From positions 1-7,941 of the forward strand of contig CANRCU010000098.1 of the NCBI GenBank assembly GCA_947629215.1: a stretch of DNA of 7,941 nucleotides, written 5' to 3'. Every line of letters begins with the position of its first letter. The first letter of the stretch is position 1. Positions 1 through 5,628 of the stretch are shown here, piece by piece. The DNA comes from an uncultured Clostridia bacterium. Lineage in GTDB: Bacteria > Bacillota > Clostridia > Lachnospirales > CAG-274. A model generated the notes under the pieces. That model saw only the letters and a list, made by a program, of their open reading frames with translations. It ran no database searches and was not told where the DNA came from. The translations under genes were made by a program, and so were the position numbers.

Positions 1-7
1 TATTTCA

Positions 8-126
8 TCAACACTCTTTTCAAACCCCATAACCAAATTAAACTTGCGGGATTTGCCTCTGTTTTCTTATCTTTTCAACACTCTTTTCAAAACCCACAAA
101 TAAATCAAACTCACGGGGCTTGCCTT
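8..126. repeat. Two-copy direct repeat, 67-bp period
   Basis: A stretch starting at 8 (tcaacactcttttcaaa) recurs at 75 with the same order of sub-motifs: the ctcttttcaaa block, an A-rich block with aaat.aaact, then a cggg..ttgcct end. The copies differ by scattered substitutions and one-base indels. No reading frame across it looks coding. It lies upstream of a plus-strand terminator, so it is probably the 3' flank of a gene left of the window. Nothing else in 1-240 looks like a gene. Confidence 0.6.
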
Positions 127-240
127 TAATGTTTTCCCATACCGACCCCTTGCTCTGCGTCTTTACCGCAATAAAAACCATTTCTCCCGCCGCCAACTTT
201 AAAGTTTTCGCTCAAGCCTTTTTCAAAAGGCTTGCGGGGT

Positions 241-262
241 ATGGGGCAGCGCCCCATTTTTT
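241..262 (+). terminator. Rho-independent terminator for a gene left of the window
   Basis: A perfect 7-bp GC-rich stem (ATGGGGC paired with GCCCCAT, loop AGC, 241-257) is followed directly by TTTTTT. The T-run is only on the plus strand, so it would end a plus-strand transcript entering from the left, convergent with hisZ. A second perfect hairpin, AAGCCTTTT/AAAAGGCTT at 214-233, lies just before it. The combination is typical of intergenic ends in Clostridia and may itself be a dispersed repeat. Confidence 0.75.
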
Positions 263-279
263 ATTTAATTCAATTTATT

Positions 280-506
280 CTGCCTGCGCATTTAAGTCTG
301 CGGCGTAAAACACTTGTAAAATATTGAGAAAAAATGAAAGTAATTTATGTCAATTTGTATGTATCATATCCACACATTTTTTAACCTTTAACATTTATAC
401 CAAGAAGAAGTTATTGTCAAAAGTTTTTAGCTGTTTTTTGTATCATATAGTAAAGTTGCATTTTACAAGATATGTTATAACGCCGTAGACTCAAATCCAC
501 AGGCAG
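280..506. mobile_element. MITE-like element with 27-bp imperfect terminal inverted repeats
   Basis: The ends 280-306 and 480-506 are inverted copies of each other matching at 23 of 27 positions. A second, perfect 10-bp inverted pair lies inside them (CTTGTAAAAT at 313-322, ATTTTACAAG at 460-469). The 227-bp interior is A+T-rich and has no convincing ORF. The terminal motif (core CGCAGACTTA..TCCGCAGGC) is also found at 3616-3641 and 4325-4350, again as an inverted pair, so it belongs to a repeat family. No target-site duplication is obvious. The right end stops 19 bp before the hisZ stop codon. Confidence 0.55.
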
Positions 507-525
507 AAAGTCCTGTTTTCAATAT

Positions 526-1479
526 TCAAAAAGCCGCCATCAGATGATCGACATTCACCGAAAAACCCACCGCAGGCATATCCGCGCCGAAATTAGCGAC
601 CAACCTGTCATAACGCCCCCCGTCAACTATCGAGAAGCCCGTTCCCCTCGCATATCCGCGAAAAACCAGCCCCGTGTAATAATCCATCTGTCCCATCACA
701 CTGAAATCAAACGAAATATACTTTTGTTTTTCGCCCAAAGCATCATAAATTTTATGTAAATGCGAAAGCGCCTTTTGCGACACCTCGTTCCCGACCGTCG
801 CTTGCAGCCTTTCAAGCAGCTCTATACCGCCTATCAGCAGCGGCAAGTCCGATAATATATCGGCTGCCCCCGTGCCTTCGGCAGCTTTGCCGACCTCAAC
901 ATAGTCTTTGTTTATGATGCATTCGCGAATTTTTTCTTTCTTTTCGGACGAAATATCCGCATCGTCCAAAACGCCTTGCAGAAAATTCACATCCCCTATA
1001 TCTATGCAAAAATCTTTCAGACCCGCCGCCAAAAGCGAATCTATGGCAGCCGTCAACACCTCGGTGTCCGCCTTTTCGCCCCCGTCGCCTATCAGCTCTA
1101 TACCGGCTTGCGTAAACTCACGCATTTTGCCCTGATAGCTTGCATTGTAACGAAAACAACTGCCTATATACGAGAACCTCAACGGTACGTCCTCCGCCGA
1201 ATACGCCGTTGCCGCAATACGCGCAATGGCGGGCGTAAAATCGGAACGCAAAGCCAGTATCGAACCGTCACGATCAAGCAGCTTGTACATACGCTCACTG
1301 CCTACGCCGCCCATACCGTCCAAGACCTGTATAAATTCAAAAGTCGGCGTATTTATGGCTTTGTAGCCTCTTTCTTCAAAAACCCCGGTTATCCTGTTTT
1401 CCGTTTGTTTTTTTATGGCATATTCCTCGGGCAGATAGTCTTTCACGCCCTCGGGTGTATGCAGCCTGTAATTCATCAT
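526..1479 (-). CDS. hisZ: ATP phosphoribosyltransferase regulatory subunit HisZ
   Basis: HisZ is the histidyl-tRNA-synthetase-like partner of the short form of HisG. The complex makes phosphoribosyl-ATP in the first step of histidine synthesis in the cytoplasm. The 317-residue product opens with HTPEGVKDYLP. It has class II synthetase-like motifs: RSDFTPAIARIA at about 78-89, a motif 2 region at 101-131 (RFSYIGSCFRY then FTQAGIELIG), YYTG at 267-270 and GGRYDRL at 287-293, ending with AVGFSVNVD. It stops after the catalytic-like core with no anticodon-binding domain, which separates it from true HisRS (over 400 residues) and fits the short HisZ class (about 320). Two ATGs are adjacent at the start; GAGGT lies 6 nt before the first and 9 nt before the second. 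A perfect promoter lies just upstream. No hisG or other his gene is in the window, so the gene is separated from its usual partner here. No clear terminator follows it. Confidence 0.93.
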   Translation of the reverse strand: MMNYRLHTPEGVKDYLPEEYAIKKQTENRITGVFEERGYKAINTPTFEFIQVLDGMGGVGSERMYKLLDRDGSILALRSDFTPAIARIAATAYSAEDVPLRFSYIGSCFRYNASYQGKMREFTQAGIELIGDGGEKADTEVLTAAIDSLLAAGLKDFCIDIGDVNFLQGVLDDADISSEKKEKIRECIINKDYVEVGKAAEGTGAADILSDLPLLIGGIELLERLQATVGNEVSQKALSHLHKIYDALGEKQKYISFDFSVMGQMDYYTGLVFRGYARGTGFSIVDGGRYDRLVANFGADMPAVGFSVNVDHLMAAF

Positions 1480-1514
1480 GACCGTACCTCGCTGTTTTTT
1501 CTGACCTCTTTTTT

Positions 1515-1543
1515 ATTATAAGATATATTACCCTATTTGTCAA
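1515..1543 (-). promoter_or_regulatory. Perfect sigma-A promoter of hisZ
   Basis: On the minus strand TTGACA (1538-1543) and TATAAT (1515-1520) are separated by exactly 17 bp (1521-1537), the full consensus. The -35 box contains the TGA stop codon of the upstream transporter gene. Transcription would begin near 1508, giving a leader of about 30 nt before the hisZ ATG. hisZ therefore does not depend on readthrough from the transporter. Confidence 0.9.
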
Positions 1544-3222
1544 GTTTTGACAGCAAAATCTTTTCGACCTTTTTCGACAACAAGTTTTTCGGCATATGCA
1601 AACGCCCCGCTCATGGTGGTAAAGAATTTTTCCTTACCCATTCTCTCCTCGCAGCCGAATTTTTGCAGCACCTTGTACGGCTGAGGATTCAGCTCCGCAT
1701 AAAGCACGGTTATATTGTTTTTCTTGCAATAATCTATTGTCTTTCTTAACGAATCCACCAAAGTACCGTCTATATTCGGCACATTTTTCATACGCAATAT
1801 AAGCACATGACTGTTGACATTAAGCGTTTTCATAACGTCCATAAAACGTGTCGATGCGCCAAAAAACATAGGTCCGGCAAATTCGTATACCATAATTTCG
1901 TTGTTTATGTACTTGTGTGTGTCCGTTTCGCTGACCTTGGATACCGTGTTTATCTCAAAACTTTCGCTCATACGCTTGATAAACAGGAACATCGCAAGCA
2001 CCATACCCACCTCTATCGCAGCCACAAGGTCAAATATGACCGTCAGCAGAAAAGTTATCATCAGCACCGCAAAATCGCTTTTTGTGGTCTTGAATATAAG
2101 ACCAAATTCCTTAAATTCGCACATATTTATACTTGTAACTATAAGTATCGCAGCCAGCGTACACATGGGTATAAGCTTTGCAAGCGGCATTGCGACCAGC
2201 ATTATCACACGCAGCGCAGCGGCGTGTACCATACCCGCAACGGGAGTACGCCCGCCGTTTTTGATATTCGCAGCCGTTCTTGCTATTGCGCCCGTAGCGG
2301 GCAGACCCCCGAAAAGCGCGCTCGCTATGTTAGCAATGCCCTGACCTATAAGCTCTTGATTCGAGTCGTGCTTGTCGCCCGTCATACCGTCGGCAACGAC
2401 CGCAGACAGCAGCGACTCTATACCCGCCAATATCGCTATCGTAACGGCAGGCTCTACAAGCGCCGTTATATCCAGCCCCGAAATATCGGGTATGTGCGGC
2501 ATGGGTATCTTACCGCTAATATCGCTGTATTTTGAGCCTATTGTCTGTACATCCGTCCAGATACCGTTTTTTTGCAGCAGCAAAACCGAAACCGTGGTCA
2601 CTATCAAAGCCACCAAAGACCCCGGTATCCTTTTGTTTATCTTGCCCCAAAAAACCGTTATAAGCACGGCAACAACGCCGATAACTACCGCATGTATATT
2701 TATACTTGAAATATTTTGCAGATATGCCCCCCATTTTCCGATAAATTCCGAGCTTATGCCCTCAATATCCATACCCAAAAAGTCGTTCAGCTGCGTCGAA
2801 AACAGCGTAACGCCGATACCCGTCGTAAAACCAACGGTTATGGGGAACGGTATGAATTTGATAACATCGCCAAGCCCCAAAATACCGAATATTATAAGAA
2901 AAATACCCGCCATTATCGTGGACACAATAAGCCCGTCTATGCCGTAATTCTCGATTATGCCACAGACAATGACAACAAAAGCCGCCGTCGGACCGCCTAT
3001 CTGCACACGGCTGCCGCCTAAAAAAGATATGAAAAATCCCGCTATTATTGCCGTTATAAGACCCACTTCGGGCGATACCCCCGAAGATATTGCAAGCGCT
3101 ATCGATAACGGCAGCGCCACTATCGCCACAATAAGCCCCGCAACAATGTCGTTTATGAGCCTTTTGCCCCGTAATTCCTCGGGATGTTCTTTGATGACAG
3201 AAAACAGTTTTGGTTTGAACAC
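1540..3222 (-). CDS. SulP/SLC26 family anion transporter with STAS domain
   Basis: A membrane anion permease of the SulP family, whose members carry sulfate, bicarbonate or dicarboxylates; the substrate cannot be told from sequence. Numbered from the GTG start, the 560-residue protein has the family signature LINDIVAGLIVAIVALP at about 22-38, GVSPEVGL at 48-55 and GGPTAAF at 76-82. Many hydrophobic spans follow, with the conserved FGGLPATGAIARTAANI region in the middle. A cytoplasmic STAS domain occupies the last 130 or so residues, with VPNIDGT at the usual regulatory loop. The start is placed at GTG 3222 because AAAGGAG lies 7 nt upstream. The in-frame ATG at 3267 would add 15 residues encoded by a palindromic repeat. 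No sulfate-assimilation genes are adjacent. A consensus promoter at 3700-3728 points toward it through about 470 nt of repeats. Confidence 0.93.
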   Translation of the reverse strand: MFKPKLFSVIKEHPEELRGKRLINDIVAGLIVAIVALPLSIALAISSGVSPEVGLITAIIAGFFISFLGGSRVQIGGPTAAFVVIVCGIIENYGIDGLIVSTIMAGIFLIIFGILGLGDVIKFIPFPITVGFTTGIGVTLFSTQLNDFLGMDIEGISSEFIGKWGAYLQNISSINIHAVVIGVVAVLITVFWGKINKRIPGSLVALIVTTVSVLLLQKNGIWTDVQTIGSKYSDISGKIPMPHIPDISGLDITALVEPAVTIAILAGIESLLSAVVADGMTGDKHDSNQELIGQGIANIASALFGGLPATGAIARTAANIKNGGRTPVAGMVHAAALRVIMLVAMPLAKLIPMCTLAAILIVTSINMCEFKEFGLIFKTTKSDFAVLMITFLLTVIFDLVAAIEVGMVLAMFLFIKRMSESFEINTVSKVSETDTHKYINNEIMVYEFAGPMFFGASTRFMDVMKTLNVNSHVLILRMKNVPNIDGTLVDSLRKTIDYCKKNNITVLYAELNPQPYKVLQKFGCEERMGKEKFFTTMSGAFAYAEKLVVEKGRKDFAVKT

Positions 3223-3229
3223 TGTTATG

Positions 3230-3236
3230 CTCCTTT
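3230..3236 (-). promoter_or_regulatory. Ribosome binding site that fixes the transporter start
   Basis: AAAGGAG on the minus strand sits 7 nt before the GTG at 3222. No comparable site precedes the ATG at 3267, which lies inside the hairpin at 3243-3271. This favours GTG as the true start of the SulP gene. Confidence 0.75.
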
Positions 3237-3240
3237 CATT

Positions 3241-3594
3241 ATTTGAATGAACAACTTCGTTGTTCATTCAAGGTTTTTCACAATGTATAAAGAGATCCGT
3301 GCCTCACTTCGGTCGACTCCCTCTTTTTTATTTGAATAAAATGCAAGCATTTTATTCAAGTTTTTTCATAAGGTATAAAGAGATTCGTGCCTCACTTCGG
3401 TCGACTCCCTCTTTTTTATTTGAATAAAATGCAAACATTTTATTCAGTTTTTTTCACAAGGTATAAAGAGATTCGTGCCTCACTTCGGTCGGCTCCCTCT
3501 TTTTTATTTGAATAAAATGCAAGCATTTTATTCAAGTTTTTTCATAAGGTATAAAGAGATTCGTGCCTCACTTCGTTCGGCGACTCCCTCTTTT
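3241..3594. repeat. 88-bp tandem repeat array with conserved hairpins
   Basis: The motif gtataaagagat starts at 3285, 3373, 3461 and 3549, exactly 88 bp apart. A half unit precedes it (3241-3284), and the last unit breaks off after ctctttt. Each complete unit carries a hairpin: 3332-3359 and 3508-3535 (13-bp arms around GAATAAAATGC), 3421-3446 (11-bp arms) and 3243-3271 (13-bp arms around GAATGAACAAC). The first hairpin has a different stem sequence but keeps full pairing. On the plus strand each hairpin is followed by a T-run, as in a terminator; on the minus strand, the sense of the transporter leader, it is not. The array has no unique spacers, so it is not a CRISPR. Confidence 0.92.
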
Positions 3595-3699
3595 CCTCGG
3601 ACGGGCAAAGCCCGTCCTGCGGATCTTAGTCTGCGACGCTTGAGTTACTTAAAACATTATAAATAACTCTTGCCGCAAATAACATCCATACTTATTAAG

Positions 3700-3728
3700 A
3701 TTATAATAAATATAACGCCTTTTGTCAA
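3700..3728 (-). promoter_or_regulatory. Perfect sigma-A promoter facing the SulP gene
   Basis: On the minus strand TTGACA (3723-3728) and TATAAT (3700-3705) are 17 bp apart, a full consensus. Transcription would start near 3693, giving a leader of about 470 nt through the inner arm and the 88-bp array before the GTG at 3222. No better promoter is visible nearer the gene. Confidence 0.85.
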
Positions 3729-3833
3729 TCCCGTCCGTGACGGTTATTTGCCCATATATGCCATTTTTTTTGATAATAAAAAATTAAATAAAAATCACCT
3801 TGTAAAACCGTCTTTTTTTTTAACAATTAACCA

Positions 3834-3862
3834 TTGAAAATTTTCCGTCAATGCTTTACAAT
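3834..3862 (+). promoter_or_regulatory. Sigma-A promoter for the small-ORF pair
   Basis: TTGAAA (3834-3839) and TACAAT (3857-3862) are separated by 17 bp, each one mismatch from consensus. The expected start near 3869 is about 60 nt before the ATG at 3928. It is divergent from the promoter at 3700-3728, with about 105 bp between the two -35 boxes. No better promoter was found between 4222 and 4624, so galE might also be read from here. Confidence 0.65.
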
Positions 3863-3887
3863 ATATCCATACTATCGTTTTCGGACC

Positions 3888-3915
3888 GATTTAAAACGTT
3901 GCAGACAAATTTTTA
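3888..3915 (+). repeat. Left direct repeat flanking the small ORFs
   Basis: This 28-bp stretch matches the first 28 bp of the tandem unit to the right of the small ORFs at 24 of 28 positions when compared with the copy at 4282; all four differences are transitions. It lies between the promoter at 3834-3862 and the first small ORF. Confidence 0.7.
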
Positions 3916-3927
3916 AAAAAAGGCTAT

Positions 3928-4026
3928 ATGCGTAGATTTGACTTAGGTAAATATCAATTCAATGCTCATTTCTTTGGTAAAGGCGAATGGAAAGATATAG
4001 AGAATATAAGGGCTGCTTTTGTATAG
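3928..4026 (+). CDS. Hypothetical 32-residue protein
   Basis: The ORF encodes MRRFDLGKYQFNAHFFGKGE and a tail ending RAAFV. AAAGG precedes the ATG by 4 nt, slightly close, and a good sigma-A promoter lies upstream. The sequence is mixed charged and aromatic with no membrane segment. I do not recognise a family. Its last 8 bases overlap the next ORF in another frame. Removing one T from the TTTT run at 4017-4020 would join both into a single product of about 97 residues, so it may be the front part of a split gene rather than an independent peptide. Confidence 0.4.
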   Translation: MRRFDLGKYQFNAHFFGKGEWKDIENIRAAFV

Positions 4027-4222
4027 AACAGTTGATGCAGCAGCCGATATTGTAAAGAAAGAAGTTTTTATTATGACAGAGAAAGAAAGACAAGACATTA
4101 AAATGGCAACATTGTACGAATTAAGACTTATTTTTACCACAGGTGAGAAAACAGAGTATACTACCGAAGAAATAGTTAATTTACTTGATAAACTTGCTAT
4201 GGCAAAAGACCAAGAATTATGA
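4019..4222 (+). CDS. Hypothetical small acidic protein, 67 residues (49 from the inner ATG)
   Basis: Two starts are possible. TTG at 4019 has AAGGG 6 nt upstream and overlaps the preceding ORF by 8 bases, suggesting translational coupling. ATG at 4073 has only a weak purine-rich AAAGAAAGAAG stretch before it. From that ATG the product begins MTEKERQDIKMATLYELRLI and ends KLAMAKDQEL. It is rich in Glu, Lys and Leu and probably mostly helical, with a TTEEIVNLLDKL segment resembling an amphipathic helix. There is no signal peptide, no membrane segment and no recognised domain. Codon use is A+T-rich compared with galE and hisZ, which suggests a different origin. A role as a small regulator or an antitoxin-like partner would be pure speculation. 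Confidence 0.5.
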   Translation: MYRTVDAAADIVKKEVFIMTEKERQDIKMATLYELRLIFTTGEKTEYTTEEIVNLLDKLAMAKDQEL

Positions 4223-4244
4223 ACGAGCATACAAATTTACAACT

Positions 4245-4340
4245 GACTTAAAGCGTCGCAAACGAATTTTTATTTGTAACTGACTTAAAGCGTCGCAGAC
4301 GAATTTTTATTTACAACTGACTTAAAGCGTCGCAGACTTA
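4245..4340 (+). repeat. 37-bp tandem repeats to the right of the small ORFs
   Basis: The motif gacttaaagcgtcgca starts at 4245, 4282 and 4319, a 37-bp period. The first two units continue with ACGAATTTTTATTT; the third runs instead into the inner inverted-repeat arm (CTTAGATCCGCAGG). The repeated motif and the arm share GCGTCGCAGAC, so the array looks like local duplication of the element end. Together with 3888-3915 these place direct repeats on both sides of the small-ORF pair. Confidence 0.85.
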
Positions 4341-4484
4341 GATCCGCAGGCGGAATCGCATTTCTGTGCACCGCAAAAAAGCAATGCGGACGCACGAAGT
4401 GTGGCTTTTGGCGCAGCCAAAAGTGCTTTTGCCGAGGAAAAGAGAGAGTCGCCGAACGAAGTGAGGCACGAATCTCTTTATTCC

Positions 4485-4555
4485 TTGTAAAAATCCTGAA
4501 TGAAATGCTTGCATTTCATTCAAAAAAGCGAAGTGCGGCACGAATCTCTTTATAC
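4485..4555 (-). repeat. Degenerate inverted copy of the 88-bp repeat
   Basis: Read on the minus strand this matches the 88-bp unit seen at 3241-3594, with an internal deletion of roughly the gagggagtcgacc part. Its hairpin (TGAATGAAATGC at 4497-4508 paired with GCATTTCATTCA at 4511-4522) is a third stem variant that keeps perfect pairing. With 4433-4484 it forms about one and a half reversed units between the island and galE. Confidence 0.75.
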
Positions 4556-4571
4556 TTCTGCCTAAACTCGG

Positions 4572-4592
4572 AAAAGTCCGACAGGACTTTTT
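4572..4592 (+). terminator. Possible weak terminator or attenuator hairpin before galE
   Basis: AAAAGTCC (4572-4579) pairs perfectly with GGACTTTT (4584-4591) around loop GACA. The T-run is TTTTT but lies mostly within the stem, so termination would be inefficient. It sits 33 nt before the galE start codon and would lie in its leader if transcription enters from the left. Confidence 0.3.
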
Positions 4593-4624
4593 CGACATTT
4601 CAATACGAATTTGGGGTGTATTAT

Positions 4625-5614
4625 ATGAAAATACTTATAACAGGCGGCTGCGGCTACCTCGGAAAAACCATTTCTTACGCTTTTACCGATAACGGGTACG
4701 AGTGCGTTGTGCTGGACATTGCGGCAGACCCCTCGTTGCAAGTCCCGAATGTTTATTTTTACAAAGGCGACATCGCCGACCTTGAAATTCTTAAAACAAT
4801 AGTTTCCGAACACCCCGATATTTCCGTTGCGATACACTGTGCGGAGCTGTCCTCCGTTGCGCTTTCGGTGGAAAATCCCTACGAATACTACACAATAAAC
4901 GTCGTAAAGACAATGGAATTTTATAAAAATCTCCAAACTCTCGGTCTGAAGAAAATAATCTTCAGTTCTTCGGCTGCCGTCTATGCCCATGCGCCCGGTT
5001 ACATGGTCACGGAGCAAAGCCCCATAAGACCGCGCAGTCCCTTCGGCAGAACAAAATATATAACCGAAATGATATTGCGTGATTTCTGTATCGCCTATGG
5101 TATGAAATGCATCTCACTGCGCTATTTCAACCCCCTCGGCGCCGACCCACGCACACGCTGCGGCAGCATAAAGACTTCTTCAAACATAATCAGCAGGCTT
5201 ATACGCGTCCTCAACTGCGAGGACCCCGCCTTTATAATTTCCGGCAACGACTAGGATACCCGTGACGGCACCTGTGTACGTGATTATATCCACGTCTGGG
5301 ACGTTGCCCGCGCAAATATCCTTGCCGCCGAAAACTTTGACGCCGCATTTGAACGTGTCGGCGGCAGACCCGACAATTTTCTCAGCATAAACATCGGTTC
5401 GGGCGTCGATGTGACCGTAAACGAATTTATTATGGCATTTGAAAACGTCACAGGCGAGAAAATAACCACACAGGTCGGTGAACGCCGCCAAGGCGACATC
5501 AGCGGTTCATACGCAAATATCCGCCTTGCCAAAAAGGCGCTTGGCTGGGAACCGACTTTTACCCTTGAAGACGCGATATTCGACGCCTTGAAATGGGACG
5601 AAAAAAACAATTGA
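4625..5614 (+). pseudogene. galE: UDP-glucose 4-epimerase-like gene interrupted by an in-frame TAG
   Basis: Intact GalE interconverts UDP-glucose and UDP-galactose using bound NAD. The full frame spans 329 codons plus the final TGA, normal for GalE (about 330-340). It has the Rossmann motif TGGCGYLG at 6-13, the FSSSAAVY serine region at 113-120, RYFNPLGAD, then RDYIHVWD after the break and GDISGSYAN near the end. Codon 210 is TAG (5252-5254), between ISGND and DTRDGTCVRDYIHV, where the family normally has Tyr. The following 119 codons stay open and clearly homologous. The catalytic YxxxK site reads SPFGRTK, so the active-site Tyr is Phe140, and the usual HFAG.K NAD-contact region reads HCAELSS. 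As written, only a 209-residue fragment would be made. A recent pseudogene, a sequence error or stop readthrough are the alternatives. The start at ATG 4625 follows GGGGTG by 6 nt; the longer frame upstream is repeat sequence. Confidence 0.85.
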
Positions 5615-5628
5615 TATAGGAGGTCATT

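Larger units (their letters stand above)
3549..4484. mobile_element. Island bounded by nested inverted repeats, carrying two small ORFs
   Basis: The outer arms 3549-3600 and 4433-4484 are inverted copies matching at 50 of 52 positions. The inner arms 3616-3641 and 4325-4350 match at 25 of 26. Between the outer and inner arms lie different hairpins: GACGGGC/GCCCGTC with loop AAA at 3600-3616 on the left, and CTTTTGGC/GCCAAAAG with loop GCA at 4405-4423 plus CGCAC/GTGTG with loop GAA at 4391-4403 on the right. The enclosed DNA (3642-4324) contains two divergent sigma-A promoters, two small overlapping ORFs and direct repeats. Inside, the ORF segment is visibly more A+T-rich than the flanking genes. 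No transposase is present, so the element would need one supplied from elsewhere, or it may be a chance nesting of dispersed repeats. Confidence 0.55.

Noticed and set aside
120..308. 62-codon plus-strand ORF
   Set aside because: It runs through two hairpins, a terminator and the left end of the 280-506 element; its translation is of the repeat-derived type and no ribosome binding site precedes it.
490..510. Hairpin ACAGG/CCTGT as hisZ terminator
   Set aside because: Only 5 bp, loop of 8, and no T-run on the minus strand; it is part of the end of the 280-506 element.
976..1521. Long ORF opposite hisZ
   Set aside because: Antisense to a well-supported hisZ and basic, Arg/Tyr-rich in a way typical of shadow frames.
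1807..2947. Several ORFs of 176-242 codons opposite the transporter gene
   Set aside because: Overlapping shadows in different frames; none has a recognisable domain or ribosome binding site, and the minus-strand SulP frame is unambiguous.
3285..3594. CRISPR array
   Set aside because: The whole 88-bp unit repeats with no unique spacers, and no cas genes are present.
3475..3666. 63-codon plus-strand ORF
   Set aside because: Consists of 88-bp repeat units and the inner arm translated; not a gene.
3943..4230. 95-codon minus-strand ORF with hydrophobic product
   Set aside because: Antisense to the two small plus-strand ORFs, which have a promoter and start sites; hydrophobicity is expected for the complement of charged A-rich codons. 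Some doubt remains because both strands are poorly characterised.
4338..4598. 86-codon minus-strand ORF
   Set aside because: Made of inverted 88-bp repeats and hairpins; contains the same repeat-derived peptide twice.
4505..4624. N-terminal extension of galE to an upstream start
   Set aside because: It translates repeat sequence; the ATG at 4625 directly begins the conserved KILITGG motif.
5252..5254. Pyrrolysine or genetic-code recoding as explanation of the galE TAG
   Set aside because: GalE has Tyr there, no Pyl gene is visible, and one TAG in one gene is explained more simply by mutation or error. Kept only as a test in the findings.
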